Shown here in pieces: positions 16,809-25,760 of a stretch of 64,000 nt of DNA (positions within the stretch are counted from its first letter, which is position 1; every line of letters begins with the position of its first letter). The DNA is taken from assembly GCF_023380205.1 (NCBI RefSeq), contig NZ_CP093361.1, forward strand, positions 310,001-374,000, written 5' to 3'. Below the pieces are notes generated by a model. That model did no database searches, had not been told where the DNA came from, and saw only the letters and a list, made by a program, of their open reading frames with translations. Both the position numbers and the translations under genes were made by a program. This stretch comes from Nicoliella spurrieriana. GTDB lineage: Bacteria; Bacillota; Bacilli; Lactobacillales; Lactobacillaceae.

Positions 16809-18194
16809 TTGTCTAGTGGCATACAATTAATAATTATTTTATTTACGTTTTTCTTTGCAGCGTTTTCGGTTGCAAGTGAATTTGCGTTAGTGCAAACCAG
16901 GCTTAGTTCATTGGAAGATGATAAAGCTAACGGAAATGGTAACAAAAAGAAATTAGATCGCCAAATTTACATGGTAACCCATTTAAATGATTACCTATCC
17001 ACTACCCAAGTGGGGGTTTCGCTTGCCGGAATCATTCTTGGGTGGATTGGTGAGCCATTTATTGATGGTTTATTATCTGACGTTTTAAAACTAGTCAATT
17101 TAGGTGAGACGTCATCACGGGGAATTAGTGTCATTATCGGGGTCGGGTTACTAACCTACCTAGAAGTGGTTTTCACGGAAGTCGTTCCTAAGAACCTCAG
17201 TACTGATAAACCCCGTCAAATGCTAGACATCGTGGCCGGCCCGCTTCACTACCTCCACACCCTATTCTATCCATTCGTGTGGCTCCTAAACATCTCAGCT
17301 GGAGCGGTGGTAAAGATGATGGGAATCAAGATGGCTGATGAAAACGATGATTCATATTCTCAAAATGAAATTTTAATGCTCTCTAGAAATGCCGTTCAAT
17401 CAGGAGAACTTGAGAAAAATGACTACCTATATATGCAACGGGCATTTGATTTAAATGATAAGGTCGCCCGTGACATCATGGTCGACCGGACCCAGCTAGT
17501 GGTTTTAGACATTGACTCTAGCGTTAAGGATGGATTACGGCTCTACCTTCAAAAACGGTTTAGTCGAATTCCAGTGGTTGCTAATGGTGATAAAGACCGC
17601 ATTTTAGGTTATGTTTATAACTACGATTTAGTTCGTCAATCCCGGGTGGATTCTAGTATTGGAATCGATCGGATGCTTCGTGACATCACTACCACCTCTG
17701 AAACGACCCCGATTACCGAGGTCCTTCAACAAATGATCAAAAACCGGGCCCCCATCGTGGTGGTCGTGGATGAATACGGTGGGACTTCCGGAATCATTAC
17801 CGATAAGGATATTTACGAAGAACTATTCGGAACCGTTCGGGATGAAATTGATCCTGCTACGAATGAATTTATCTTTAAACAACCGAAGGGAACCTACCAA
17901 GTGAACGGTAAGTTAACCACCTATGATTTTGAACGGTACTTTAATACCGATATTAAGGCGTTCGATAAATCAGATATCGTTACCATTGCTGGATTCATTA
18001 TTGATAACTATGATGACCTTAAGGTTGGGAAAGTAATCAAAATCATGAACTTTGAATTTAAAGTATTGGATTATGAAAATTCATTCATTAACTGGTTCGA
18101 AGTTACAAACCTCAATGAAGCTAAACCGACCATTCAAAAGTCTACATTAGACCAGGTTAAACGGGGTCAAAAGGAACAATCAGAAAACAAATAA
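16809..18194 (+). CDS. CNNM/CorC (hemolysin-like) membrane protein
   Basis: 461 aa. N-terminal DUF21/CNNM membrane domain (about 1-190, with VASEFALVQTRLSSLE and GVSLAGIILGWIGEP), paired CBS domains (about 210-340, DIMVDRTQLVVLD, VVVVDEYGGTSGIITDKDI), then a CorC_HlyC transporter-associated domain (YQVNGKLTTYDFERYF to the C-terminus). Such proteins take part in Mg2+/cobalt export or homeostasis; the name hemolysin is historical. The start is TTG 16809 with GAGGGAA upstream. A TATAAT box at 16754-16759 suggests its own promoter. Confidence 0.93.
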   Translation: MSSGIQLIIILFTFFFAAFSVASEFALVQTRLSSLEDDKANGNGNKKKLDRQIYMVTHLNDYLSTTQVGVSLAGIILGWIGEPFIDGLLSDVLKLVNLGETSSRGISVIIGVGLLTYLEVVFTEVVPKNLSTDKPRQMLDIVAGPLHYLHTLFYPFVWLLNISAGAVVKMMGIKMADENDDSYSQNEILMLSRNAVQSGELEKNDYLYMQRAFDLNDKVARDIMVDRTQLVVLDIDSSVKDGLRLYLQKRFSRIPVVANGDKDRILGYVYNYDLVRQSRVDSSIGIDRMLRDITTTSETTPITEVLQQMIKNRAPIVVVVDEYGGTSGIITDKDIYEELFGTVRDEIDPATNEFIFKQPKGTYQVNGKLTTYDFERYFNTDIKAFDKSDIVTIAGFIIDNYDDLKVGKVIKIMNFEFKVLDYENSFINWFEVTNLNEAKPTIQKSTLDQVKRGQKEQSENK

Positions 18195-18195
18195 T

Positions 18196-18228
18196 TAAAA
18201 AGCTAGCGATTAACTCGTTAGCTTTTTT
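18196..18228 (+). terminator. Terminator after the CNNM gene
   Basis: AAAAAGCTAgCGA and its complement form a stem with one mismatch and a loop of about 4 nt, ending in TTTTTT. Confidence 0.82.
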
Positions 18229-18242
18229 CAATTCAAAGGATC

Positions 18243-18722
18243 GTGATATTATTGCAACCAATTCAAGCCCTTTTTATCTCCATCAGCGGTAACACCCGTA
18301 GCTTTATGGATTCACTCACGGAGTACGCAAAGACCCAACATGCTAATCATTCGGCATCCCCACTATTTAAAGCTCGTGAAATTAGCGATGTCACTGATTT
18401 GGCAGTTGAATCCCACCCGTATTTTGCATTCGTCCCCACCTATTTAGATGGTGGCAACGGGATTGACAACGGGGTCAAGGAACTAATGACCAATTCGTTA
18501 GGCGAATACATCGCATATAAATCTAATCGCAACCAATGCCTGGGCGTTATCGGAAGCGGCAATAAGAACTTCAATGAGCAGTACTGCTTAACCGCAAAAC
18601 GGTATGCCCGTGATTACGGGGTCCCATTCCTAGATAACTACGAACTTCGTGGCACTTCTAAAGATGTTGAACGGGTATATCAGTCGATGGTCAATCGGAT
18701 GAAAACAAATTCAGCAAAATAA
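18243..18722 (+). CDS. nrdI: NrdI-type flavodoxin, class Ib ribonucleotide reductase activator
   Basis: Flavoprotein that supplies oxidant to build the Mn(III)2-tyrosyl radical cofactor of NrdF. 159 aa. The N-terminal strand and phosphate loop read ISISGNTRSF; PTYLDGGNG and GVIGSGNKNFNEQYC are the FMN-binding loops; the tail VPFLDNYELRGTSKDVERV is typical of NrdI. The start is GTG 18243 or TTG 18252; AAAGGA (18235-18240) fits the latter better. No nrdH, nrdE or nrdF is adjacent, so it is an orphan locus; a requirement for Mn would fit the Mn importer elsewhere in the window. Confidence 0.87.
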   Translation: MILLQPIQALFISISGNTRSFMDSLTEYAKTQHANHSASPLFKAREISDVTDLAVESHPYFAFVPTYLDGGNGIDNGVKELMTNSLGEYIAYKSNRNQCLGVIGSGNKNFNEQYCLTAKRYARDYGVPFLDNYELRGTSKDVERVYQSMVNRMKTNSAK

Positions 18723-18752
18723 AAGATTAGCCGAACGGCTAATCTTTTATTT
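18719..18752. terminator. Bidirectional terminator
   Basis: Perfect 13-bp stem AAAAGATTAGCCG with a 2-nt loop and flanking A/T runs, between the convergent nrdI and TcaA-like genes. Confidence 0.88.
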
Positions 18753-20177
18753 TTGGTGATATTCATCTTTAATCGGATTGCTATCTGAAATAATGGAATT
18801 AATTTTGTACTCACCATCAGATCCTTGCATCACTGCATTGGTCTTAAAGATTTGGGTGTGAATTTGATCGTCGTTATCAAACCGGTACGTAAGGTTATAG
18901 TCAACGCTATAACGGTCATTACCCACCTTCTTAACGTCAAGCACCTTGGGTTGGTATACCGCTTGATACTTCGATTGATGGAAAATCAACGCTAATTGAT
19001 GAACGCTTTGATAGTAATGATTATTCTTGGCATCGGTAAAGTAACTAGATAGATTCGTCCGGACATTCCCCTGGTTGGTGATCTTTTGCATTTGCTCATA
19101 AACATCATTAAGGGTCGACTGAGCAACGGATGCATTGAGGGTGTTATCCCCTACTAACTCAATCTGGCGACCGTTATCCTTGGGCGTTACCTTAACTACC
19201 GGTGTACTAGGGCCCTTATCATCGCGGTGATACTTAGCACTTAGGTAGATATGGTCACTGGTCAAATTACTAAGGTGATAGTTTCCATTATCATCAGCAA
19301 AACTCATTACCTTCCCATTTAATAAGATTAAAGCATGGGGCTTTGTCTTAATATTAATCGAATAGGTCCGCTGTTTAACTAAGCGCTTATTCATTACCAC
19401 TTGGTATTTAGGGAAAATGCCAAAATGAGTTCCAGTCTTCTGGTATGTAAAGAAACCATCGCTAGTCCGATCTTTAGATCCTAATTCAGACTTCAAATGA
19501 TTGGCCAAATCAGGATTTGCCTTTAAATAATCAGCCACCATTTTGTTAATATCTTGTTGTTCGGTTTTAGAAACAAAATAATTGGCGGTCTTCCCATCAG
19601 CTACACTATCGGTTAACCGGTTTAAAGTAGCGGATTTGGAGTAATAGTAGCGACCATATCCATATCCCCCCACGATCAAAACCAATGCCGCTGCTGAAAA
19701 GATCCATAATTTTTTATGCTTAAAACCCGTTCCGTTCGGCTTAACCGGTTGCTTCTTCGCTTTTGGTTTAGGACTAACCTTAGGGTGAGCATTTTGCTTT
19801 GGCTTCTTCTTTAGATTTTTATCCTTTTTTTTGCCATTAACCGCATTTTGGCGGTCAACATCAATTTGCGGATTGGGTCTAGGTTTAGGAGTCGTTTTCT
19901 TGTTATGAGTGGTTTTTTTAGGTGCTTCACTATGAACAGTGCTCTTTTTAGCATCATTTTTTTGAGATTCTGCTGGTTTATGCGAACCTTCGCTGTGTGA
20001 TTCACTACGGGAAGGGAAGGTTTTGAACGAATATAGTTCAGATTCTGTTTCACCGTCAGATTCAGCTTTTTTGCCAAAATATCCAGCGAGGTTAAACCCA
20101 CAATAATCACAGAATTCATTTTCTGGATCATTTTGATAACCACAACGTGGACATTCAATTTTTTGTTGATCTGGCAT
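18747..20177 (-). CDS. Zinc-ribbon membrane protein, TcaA-like
   Basis: 476 aa. The N-terminal zinc ribbon has CPRC (C9, C12) and CDYC (C23, C26). A long Lys/Ser/Pro-rich cytoplasmic linker (about 35-150) follows, then one membrane helix (about 152-172, LWIFSAAALVLIVGGYGYG) and an extracellular part with a TcaA-like domain series ending in an NTF2-like fold (DVYEQMQKI, LALIFHQSKYQAVYQP, YSVDYNLTYRF). Staphylococcal TcaA has this architecture and affects wall teichoic acid and glycopeptide sensitivity; the function in lactobacilli is not established. Start supported by AAGGAGGTG. The linker has many lysine homopolymers, probably disordered. Confidence 0.83.
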   Translation of the reverse strand: MPDQQKIECPRCGYQNDPENEFCDYCGFNLAGYFGKKAESDGETESELYSFKTFPSRSESHSEGSHKPAESQKNDAKKSTVHSEAPKKTTHNKKTTPKPRPNPQIDVDRQNAVNGKKKDKNLKKKPKQNAHPKVSPKPKAKKQPVKPNGTGFKHKKLWIFSAAALVLIVGGYGYGRYYYSKSATLNRLTDSVADGKTANYFVSKTEQQDINKMVADYLKANPDLANHLKSELGSKDRTSDGFFTYQKTGTHFGIFPKYQVVMNKRLVKQRTYSINIKTKPHALILLNGKVMSFADDNGNYHLSNLTSDHIYLSAKYHRDDKGPSTPVVKVTPKDNGRQIELVGDNTLNASVAQSTLNDVYEQMQKITNQGNVRTNLSSYFTDAKNNHYYQSVHQLALIFHQSKYQAVYQPKVLDVKKVGNDRYSVDYNLTYRFDNDDQIHTQIFKTNAVMQGSDGEYKINSIISDSNPIKDEYHQK

Positions 20178-20223
20178 TCAAGCACCTCCTTAAAAAATAA
20201 TATATAACCTAATTATACTATAA

Positions 20224-21399
20224 TTATCTGGTTTTATCATTCTGTTTTAGAATTCGATTCCGATTTAATACAATTAAAATGGCAATCACAATCAAAGCGA
20301 ACGAAAAAATAAACAGCAAATTGTAACTAAAATATTCCACAAATGCACCGGCATACAACGGACCACATGCTCGCCCTAATGACATTGAAATACTAAAGAA
20401 TGATTGGTAGAGTCCCTTTTGTGAATCACTTGCAAGTGAATCAATCCAGGCCGGCAGGTCCGGAAAGCCAATCATCTCACCAATGGTTAAAAATGCAATC
20501 GTTAAAATGAATGAAATGTAGGAATGATCAAATACTAAGAATAAAAAGGAAAGTCCGAAAATAAAAATCCCAAAGGCAATTTGACGATTAATCGGAAATT
20601 TACGCCCGATTTTGCTAACGAGCGTTTGCCCAAAGACAATCATCAATCCGTTCACCGTCCAAACAGAACTGTATTCTTCAAATGAAATTCCCATTTGGGT
20701 CATGTGAATTGGCATTACACTTTCCCAAATCGCATAGATTAAGTAGATGCTAAAAATCAGAAAACAAATTGCTAGTAGTAACTGCAGCGTTTTGGACTTA
20801 GCACCATCAGCTGCCTTAACTTGGTGGTTATAGTCATAATCAGTAAAGTCAATGTCGAAAAGCCGAATTGCCATTATAAATAAAATAGCATAAAAAGCAG
20901 ATGTTACTGCAAATACCGTGGTCACTCCGTATTTCAATAGGTAACCCACCATCGCAGTTCCAACCACGACCCCAATGTTTAGCCCTACGTAGAGGGTATT
21001 AAAAACATACCGGGGACTCTTCGATTTAATGGTAGAAGCGTATGAATTAATCAACGTTAAGCTAATTCCATCACTAAACCCATGAATAATTAATAGGAAT
21101 GCAAAAATAGGCCAGCCATGAAAAAAGGTCAGAGCAACGATTGACGCTAGTGAAATCAAAATACTGATTAGCGCTGTTTTATATGCTGACCAGTGATCGA
21201 ATAAAAAGCCGCCAGTATAGTTCCCAATAATCATGAATAATGACATTAAAAATAAAATCAATCCCGATTCAGTCAACGAACGGTGAAGATAGTCATGCAT
21301 ATACATCGTTGTCAGTGGCCATAAACATGATGAGCCGGCATTTAGTAGCGTTGTATAGACTAATACCGACTTCATCCCCACTTCTTTTGGCTTTGCCAT
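20224..21399 (-). CDS. MFS transporter (DHA1-like efflux type)
   Basis: 391 aa with 12 predicted membrane helices. The motif-A loop between helices 2 and 3 is GGFLFDHWSAYKTALI. The second half opens with QLLLAICFLIFSIYLIYAIW. The length and loop pattern match DHA1 multidrug-type exporters, although neither substrate nor energy coupling is shown. The N-terminal part includes MKSVLVYTTLLNAGSSCLWPLT. It is preceded on the same strand by the secreted-protein gene (21515-22288), with a terminator between them, so it is likely a separate unit. Confidence 0.85.
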   Translation of the reverse strand: MAKPKEVGMKSVLVYTTLLNAGSSCLWPLTTMYMHDYLHRSLTESGLILFLMSLFMIIGNYTGGFLFDHWSAYKTALISILISLASIVALTFFHGWPIFAFLLIIHGFSDGISLTLINSYASTIKSKSPRYVFNTLYVGLNIGVVVGTAMVGYLLKYGVTTVFAVTSAFYAILFIMAIRLFDIDFTDYDYNHQVKAADGAKSKTLQLLLAICFLIFSIYLIYAIWESVMPIHMTQMGISFEEYSSVWTVNGLMIVFGQTLVSKIGRKFPINRQIAFGIFIFGLSFLFLVFDHSYISFILTIAFLTIGEMIGFPDLPAWIDSLASDSQKGLYQSFFSISMSLGRACGPLYAGAFVEYFSYNLLFIFSFALIVIAILIVLNRNRILKQNDKTR

Positions 21400-21464
21400 A
21401 AATTACACTTCCCAACTATGATTTAAAATCCTTATTCTCTAGCCTAAAACATTCCGAATGAAAA

Positions 21465-21495
21465 AACCACCACAGCTAATGCTGAAGTGGTTATT
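21465..21495 (-). terminator. Terminator of the secreted Ig-like gene
   Basis: AACCAC/GTGGTT plus CAGC/GCTG stem with small bulges; TTTTTT follows on the minus strand. Confidence 0.75.
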
Positions 21496-21514
21496 ATATA
21501 GAAAGTTAAGCTAA

Positions 21515-22288
21515 TTACTTAATCCGAGTAAACGAGTAAGTAGCAGCTGGTGCAGCCCCCATCTTAACGGATACTAACTTATTATTACTATCTACTAAGT
21601 AGAACTTATTCTTGTTTACCAAGCGAATGTACATTGTGCTAGTCTTCTTATCGCCCTTACCACGGTAAGTTAAGGTAATTACTTTTCCATTAACGTGTTT
21701 AACGTTAAAGACTGCGTTACTCAATAACTTGCTGTTCAAAATTTTATTTTTGTATAACGTTTGGTTTAAACCAGTATCGTTGTTAAAAGTCCAGAGTTGG
21801 GTATAACTACCGCTAGCGCTTGACTTCCAATTGCCCATCAAATCGTTGACCTTAGCAACGGCAACTGATGAACTACTGGAGTTATTAGAACTACTCTTAT
21901 TAGTCGTCTTAGCAGATGAGCTAGTGTTAGTAGTGGTAGTAGTTGAGGCAGCCTTAACGGTTACGATCCGGTAAAAGTAATGCGATGATTTATCTGGTTG
22001 TGCGTAAACATATAGCTTCGTGTTTACGGCATACTTTTTAGGAAGCGTAATGGTATACTTACCCTTACTATTAGCGACCGTAGCAGCAATTTTTTTATTG
22101 TTATTTAACCGAACGTAAACATCAACGTTCTTAGTAGCAGTTCCTGAAATTTTGGTATCTGCGGTGGTAACACTAGGCACGCTTAATGATGGTGTCTTAG
22201 TAGCTGATGTTGCTGCATTGGCACTGGTTCCGAACGAGAAAAGCGCTAGGAAAAATGCCCCAATTACAAATAAAAATGGTTTCTTCAT
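21515..22288 (-). CDS. Secreted Ser/Thr-rich protein with Ig-like domain
   Basis: 257 aa. Sec signal peptide (MKKPFLFV, hydrophobic core, cleavage near ANA-AT at about 25). Residues about 35-115 resemble a bacterial Ig-like (Big) module: TKISGTATKNVDVYVRLNN and GKYTITLPKKYAVNTKLYVYA. A linker rich in Ser, Thr and Asn (about 118-145) is followed by a C-terminal beta-rich domain (LMGNWKSSASGSYTQLW to the end) found in many lactobacillus exported proteins. No LPXTG or membrane anchor is visible. The start is ATG 22288 with AAGGAGAA; an in-frame ATG at 22306 lacks a good site. Confidence 0.8.
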   Translation of the reverse strand: MKKPFLFVIGAFFLALFSFGTSANAATSATKTPSLSVPSVTTADTKISGTATKNVDVYVRLNNNKKIAATVANSKGKYTITLPKKYAVNTKLYVYAQPDKSSHYFYRIVTVKAASTTTTTNTSSSAKTTNKSSSNNSSSSSVAVAKVNDLMGNWKSSASGSYTQLWTFNNDTGLNQTLYKNKILNSKLLSNAVFNVKHVNGKVITLTYRGKGDKKTSTMYIRLVNKNKFYLVDSNNKLVSVKMGAAPAATYSFTRIK

Positions 22289-22382
22289 GATGGTTCTCCT
22301 TATCATTTATAAATAAATAAATCTTACCATATCTATATTAAACATTTTAGATATTAATAGCAATAGAATTGGGATTAAATTG

Positions 22383-22456
22383 CACTGATATTATGTAAAT
22401 TTAAATAATTGGAAACCGGTAAATAATTTAAAAATAGCGTTTTCATAATATCAGTG
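22383..22456. repeat. 13-bp perfect inverted repeat upstream of zwf
   Basis: CACTGATATTATG (22383-22395) and CATAATATCAGTG (22444-22456) are exact inverted copies 48 nt apart. The inner sequence contains a further imperfect pair (TTTAAATAATT and AATAATTTAAA). The right copy ends about 12 bp before a TTGACT box (22469-22474) that probably belongs to the zwf promoter. Confidence 0.7.
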
Positions 22457-22560
22457 TAAACCCTTTCTTTGACTTTGTATGTGGTATATAATAATCAAAG
22501 TTGATTAATATATATGAAGAATATTGAATTAATAATTTAAATCTAGGGAGTGTGACAGTA

Positions 22561-24036
22561 TTGGCAACTGAACAAACTGCTTTGATAACGCTTTTCGGTG
22601 CAACTGGTGACCTTGCTTCACGTAAGTTGTATCCTGCCCTTTTTAACCTATATAAAAAGGGAGAAATTAAGGAACATTTTGCACTGATTGGTACTGGTAG
22701 AAGAGAATGGGATGATGATAAGTTCCGTTCAGTCGTTTCTGACTCAGTCAAGGGTGCTGCTGATAGTGATCAACAAGTATCCGACTTTGCAAGTCATTTC
22801 TACTACAAGTCACACGACGTTACTAATCCTGAACACTACAAGGTGTTAAAGGGAGTTGCAGATCAATTAGATGCTAAGTACGACCTTAAAGGAAACCGTA
22901 TTTTTTACATTTCATTAGCCCCTCGCTTCTTTAGCTTGGTTGCTAACAACTTAAAGCAACAAAACGTATTCTCTGATAACGGTTTTAACCGCTTAATCAT
23001 TGAAAAACCATTTGGTCATGACTTTGAATCCGCTCAAGAATTAAACGATTCATTGAGTTCAGCATTTGATGAAGACCAAGTATTTAGAATTGACCACTAC
23101 CTAGGGAAGGAAATGGTCCAAAACATTGCCGCCCTTCGTTTTGGTAACCCAATGATCGAATCAGTTTGGAACAACAAGTTCATTGATAACGTCCAAGTAA
23201 CCCTTGCTGAAAACATGGGGGTTGGTGAACGTGCTGGTTACTACGATACTTCCGGTGCTCTTCGTGATATGGTGCAAAACCACATCATGCAAATCTTAAG
23301 CCTCTTAGCAATGGACGAACCTAACAAATACAAGGATGTTGAAATCCGTGCCCAAAAGGTGAAGGCATTACAATCACTTCATATTTATGATGAAGATGAA
23401 GTAGCTAAGAACTTCGTTCGTGGTCAATATGGCGCTAATGGCGACCAAAAGGACTACCGTCACGAAGATAACGTCCCCGAAGATTCCAATACTGAAACCT
23501 TCGTTGCTGGAAAGTTAGAATTCCAAAATAACCGTTGGGCAGGAGTTCCATTCTACGTTCGGACTGGAAAACTATTAGCTGATAAATTTGCAAGAATCGA
23601 CGTTGTATTCAAAAAGCCTGCGTTAGATGACTTCGCACGTGCTAATGGAACTGCTCCTCAATTATTACCAAGCGTGCTTACCATTAAGATCGAACCAGAT
23701 TCAGGTTTCGAAATGCAATTGAATAAGAAGCATGTTGGCCAAGGTTACACTACTGATAGTTTCAAGTTCACTCATGACTTAACCGACTCAGAAATGAAGG
23801 AAGTGCCACTTCCATACGAACGCTTAATTAACGATGCCATGAAGGGTGATCACACTAACTTTGCAAGTTGGGCTGAAGTCGCTCAAGCTTGGAAGTTCGT
23901 TGATCAAATCGAAAAGTTCTGGAACAGCAAGAAGGCCGACTTCCCTAACTACACTCCAGGGACAATGGGGCCTAAGGCTGCTGAAGAATTATTGACTCGT
24001 TCAGGTCGTAATTGGGCATTTAGAGCTGAAGATTAA
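22561..24036 (+). CDS. zwf: Glucose-6-phosphate 1-dehydrogenase
   Basis: Oxidises glucose 6-phosphate to 6-phosphogluconolactone with NAD(P)+, the first oxidative step of heterolactic fermentation. 491 aa. The N-terminal Rossmann motif is GATGDLASRKL (about residues 13-23); the active-site motif is RIDHYLGKE near residue 180, followed by QNIAALRFGN. TTG 22561 is preferred over GTG 22552 because AGGGAG (22545-22550) would be only 1 nt from the latter. The codon choice is typical of a highly expressed gene. It is followed by gnd on the same strand, separated by 128 bp with a separate regulatory region. Confidence 0.96.
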   Translation: MATEQTALITLFGATGDLASRKLYPALFNLYKKGEIKEHFALIGTGRREWDDDKFRSVVSDSVKGAADSDQQVSDFASHFYYKSHDVTNPEHYKVLKGVADQLDAKYDLKGNRIFYISLAPRFFSLVANNLKQQNVFSDNGFNRLIIEKPFGHDFESAQELNDSLSSAFDEDQVFRIDHYLGKEMVQNIAALRFGNPMIESVWNNKFIDNVQVTLAENMGVGERAGYYDTSGALRDMVQNHIMQILSLLAMDEPNKYKDVEIRAQKVKALQSLHIYDEDEVAKNFVRGQYGANGDQKDYRHEDNVPEDSNTETFVAGKLEFQNNRWAGVPFYVRTGKLLADKFARIDVVFKKPALDDFARANGTAPQLLPSVLTIKIEPDSGFEMQLNKKHVGQGYTTDSFKFTHDLTDSEMKEVPLPYERLINDAMKGDHTNFASWAEVAQAWKFVDQIEKFWNSKKADFPNYTPGTMGPKAAEELLTRSGRNWAFRAED

Positions 24037-24112
24037 GGATATGTATAATTAATTCACTTTTAACTCACTAAATGTTAAAATAGAATTGTATTAAAACTAA
24101 TAATAATATCTA

Positions 24113-24130
24113 AGTAAGCGTTTTCTTACT
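24113..24130. promoter_or_regulatory. cre-like palindrome upstream of gnd
   Basis: AGTAAG-CGTTTT-CTTACT is a perfect 6-bp inverted repeat that overlaps a catabolite-responsive-element pattern (AGTAAGCGTTTTCT against TGNAANCGNTNNCA, with symmetric changes at both ends). It lies 35 bp before the gnd start codon, so CcpA or another LacI-type regulator could act there. Confidence 0.5.
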
Positions 24131-24164
24131 AGATTAATTCTTTTATAAAGGAAGGTTTATTTCA

Positions 24165-25589
24165 ATGGCTGATCAAAAAGCAAATATTGGTGTTGTTGGG
24201 ATGGCTGTTATGGGTAAAAACCTTGCCCTTAACATTGAAAGCCGCGGCTACACTGTAGGTATCTACAACCGGACTTCTGCAAAGACTGAAGAAGTTATGA
24301 AGGATCACAGTGACAAGAAGTTAGTTCCAAGTTACTCTGTGGAAGACTTCGTTAAGTCACTTGAAACTCCACGTCGGATTCTAATCATGGTTAAGGCCGG
24401 TAAAGCAACTGATGCTGTTATCGACGAATTATTACCACTTCTTGACAAGGGTGATGTTTTAATCGATGGTGGTAACACTAACTTCCACGATACGATTGCT
24501 CGTAACGCTCGTCTTGACAAGTCTGGGATTAACTTTATCGGAATGGGTGTTTCCGGTGGTGAACTTGGTGCATTGCACGGTCCATCATTAATGCCTGGTG
24601 GCCAAAAGTCAGCTTATGACTTAGTTGCCCCAATCTTGGAAAAGATCTCTGCTAAGGCCGAAGATGGCAAGCCATGTGTTGCTTACATCGGACCTAATGG
24701 TGCAGGTCACTACGTAAAGATGGTTCATAACGGTATCGAATACGGTGATGAACAATTAATCGATGAAAGTTACGACATTTTACGTCGGGTTGCTGGAATC
24801 GACGTTGATGAACTTTCAAACATCTTCAAGGAATGGAACAAGGGTGAACTTAATAGTTACTTAATCGATATCACTGGTGATATCTTAAGCCGTAAGGATG
24901 ACCTTGGTTCAGGTAAGCCAATCGTTGACTTAATTCTTGATGAAGGTGCTAACAAGGGTACTGGTAAGTGGAGTTCAGAAGATGCATTAGCACTTGGTGT
25001 TCCTCAATCAGTTATTACTGAATCAGTTTACGCTCGTTTCATCTCAATGCTTAAGGATGAAAGAGTTGCTGCTTCTAAGGTTCTTCCTAAGCCAGGTCTA
25101 TCCGTAGACTTCGATGCTAAGGAATTAGTTGAAAAAGTTCGTGAAGCACTTTACTTTGGTAAGGTTATGAGTTACGCACAAGGATTCGAACAATTACGTT
25201 TCGCTTCCGAAGAATACGACTGGGACCTCAAGTTTGGCGAATTAGCTCAAATCTGGCGTGAAGGTTGTATCATTCGTGCACAATTCCTACAAAACATTAC
25301 TGATGCCTTTGAAAAGGATCCTAAGTTAACTAACTTACTATTGGACCCATACTTCACTGACATTGCTAAGAAGTACCAAGACTCAGCTCGTGAAGTAGTT
25401 GCAATTGCTACTAAGGCCGGTATTCCAGTACCTACCCTTTCAGCAGCTGTATCATACTACGATTCATACAGAACTGAAGTTCTTCCTGCAAACTTACTAC
25501 AAGCTCAACGTGACTACTTCGGTGCTCACACTTACAAGCGTGTAGACCGTGAAGGTACTTTCCATTACCCATGGTACAAAGAACAATAA
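24165..25589 (+). CDS. gnd: 6-phosphogluconate dehydrogenase, decarboxylating
   Basis: Converts 6-phosphogluconate to ribulose 5-phosphate and CO2 with NAD(P)+. 474 aa, full length. The N-terminal dinucleotide-binding motif is [13 protein letters not shown] with the downstream NRT (favouring NADP). Substrate and catalytic motifs are [19 protein letters not shown] and [15 protein letters not shown]; the C-terminal tail has the usual SYYDSYRTE and [12 protein letters not shown]. The ATG follows AAGGAAGG. Together with zwf and xpkA it forms the complete oxidative branch. Confidence 0.98.
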   Translation: MADQKANIGVVGMAVMGKNLALNIESRGYTVGIYNRTSAKTEEVMKDHSDKKLVPSYSVEDFVKSLETPRRILIMVKAGKATDAVIDELLPLLDKGDVLIDGGNTNFHDTIARNARLDKSGINFIGMGVSGGELGALHGPSLMPGGQKSAYDLVAPILEKISAKAEDGKPCVAYIGPNGAGHYVKMVHNGIEYGDEQLIDESYDILRRVAGIDVDELSNIFKEWNKGELNSYLIDITGDILSRKDDLGSGKPIVDLILDEGANKGTGKWSSEDALALGVPQSVITESVYARFISMLKDERVAASKVLPKPGLSVDFDAKELVEKVREALYFGKVMSYAQGFEQLRFASEEYDWDLKFGELAQIWREGCIIRAQFLQNITDAFEKDPKLTNLLLDPYFTDIAKKYQDSAREVVAIATKAGIPVPTLSAAVSYYDSYRTEVLPANLLQAQRDYFGAHTYKRVDREGTFHYPWYKEQ

Positions 25590-25606
25590 AATTCACTTAA
25601 ATGTTC

Positions 25607-25640
25607 AAAAAGAATCTGCCGGTTGGCAGATTCTTTTTTT
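25607..25640 (+). terminator. Terminator of gnd
   Basis: AAAAAGAATCTGCC stem with a GGTT loop, perfect complement, followed by TTTTTTT. Confidence 0.9.
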
Positions 25641-25760
25641 ATTTAATCTTAAAAATTATGCTTACCTAAATTTTTTCTTAATTCATAAGCATTATAAACT
25701 AACTTTTAAATCATTCGGTGTATCATATAGATGGATTATTTAATTGAAAGGATGATTAAG

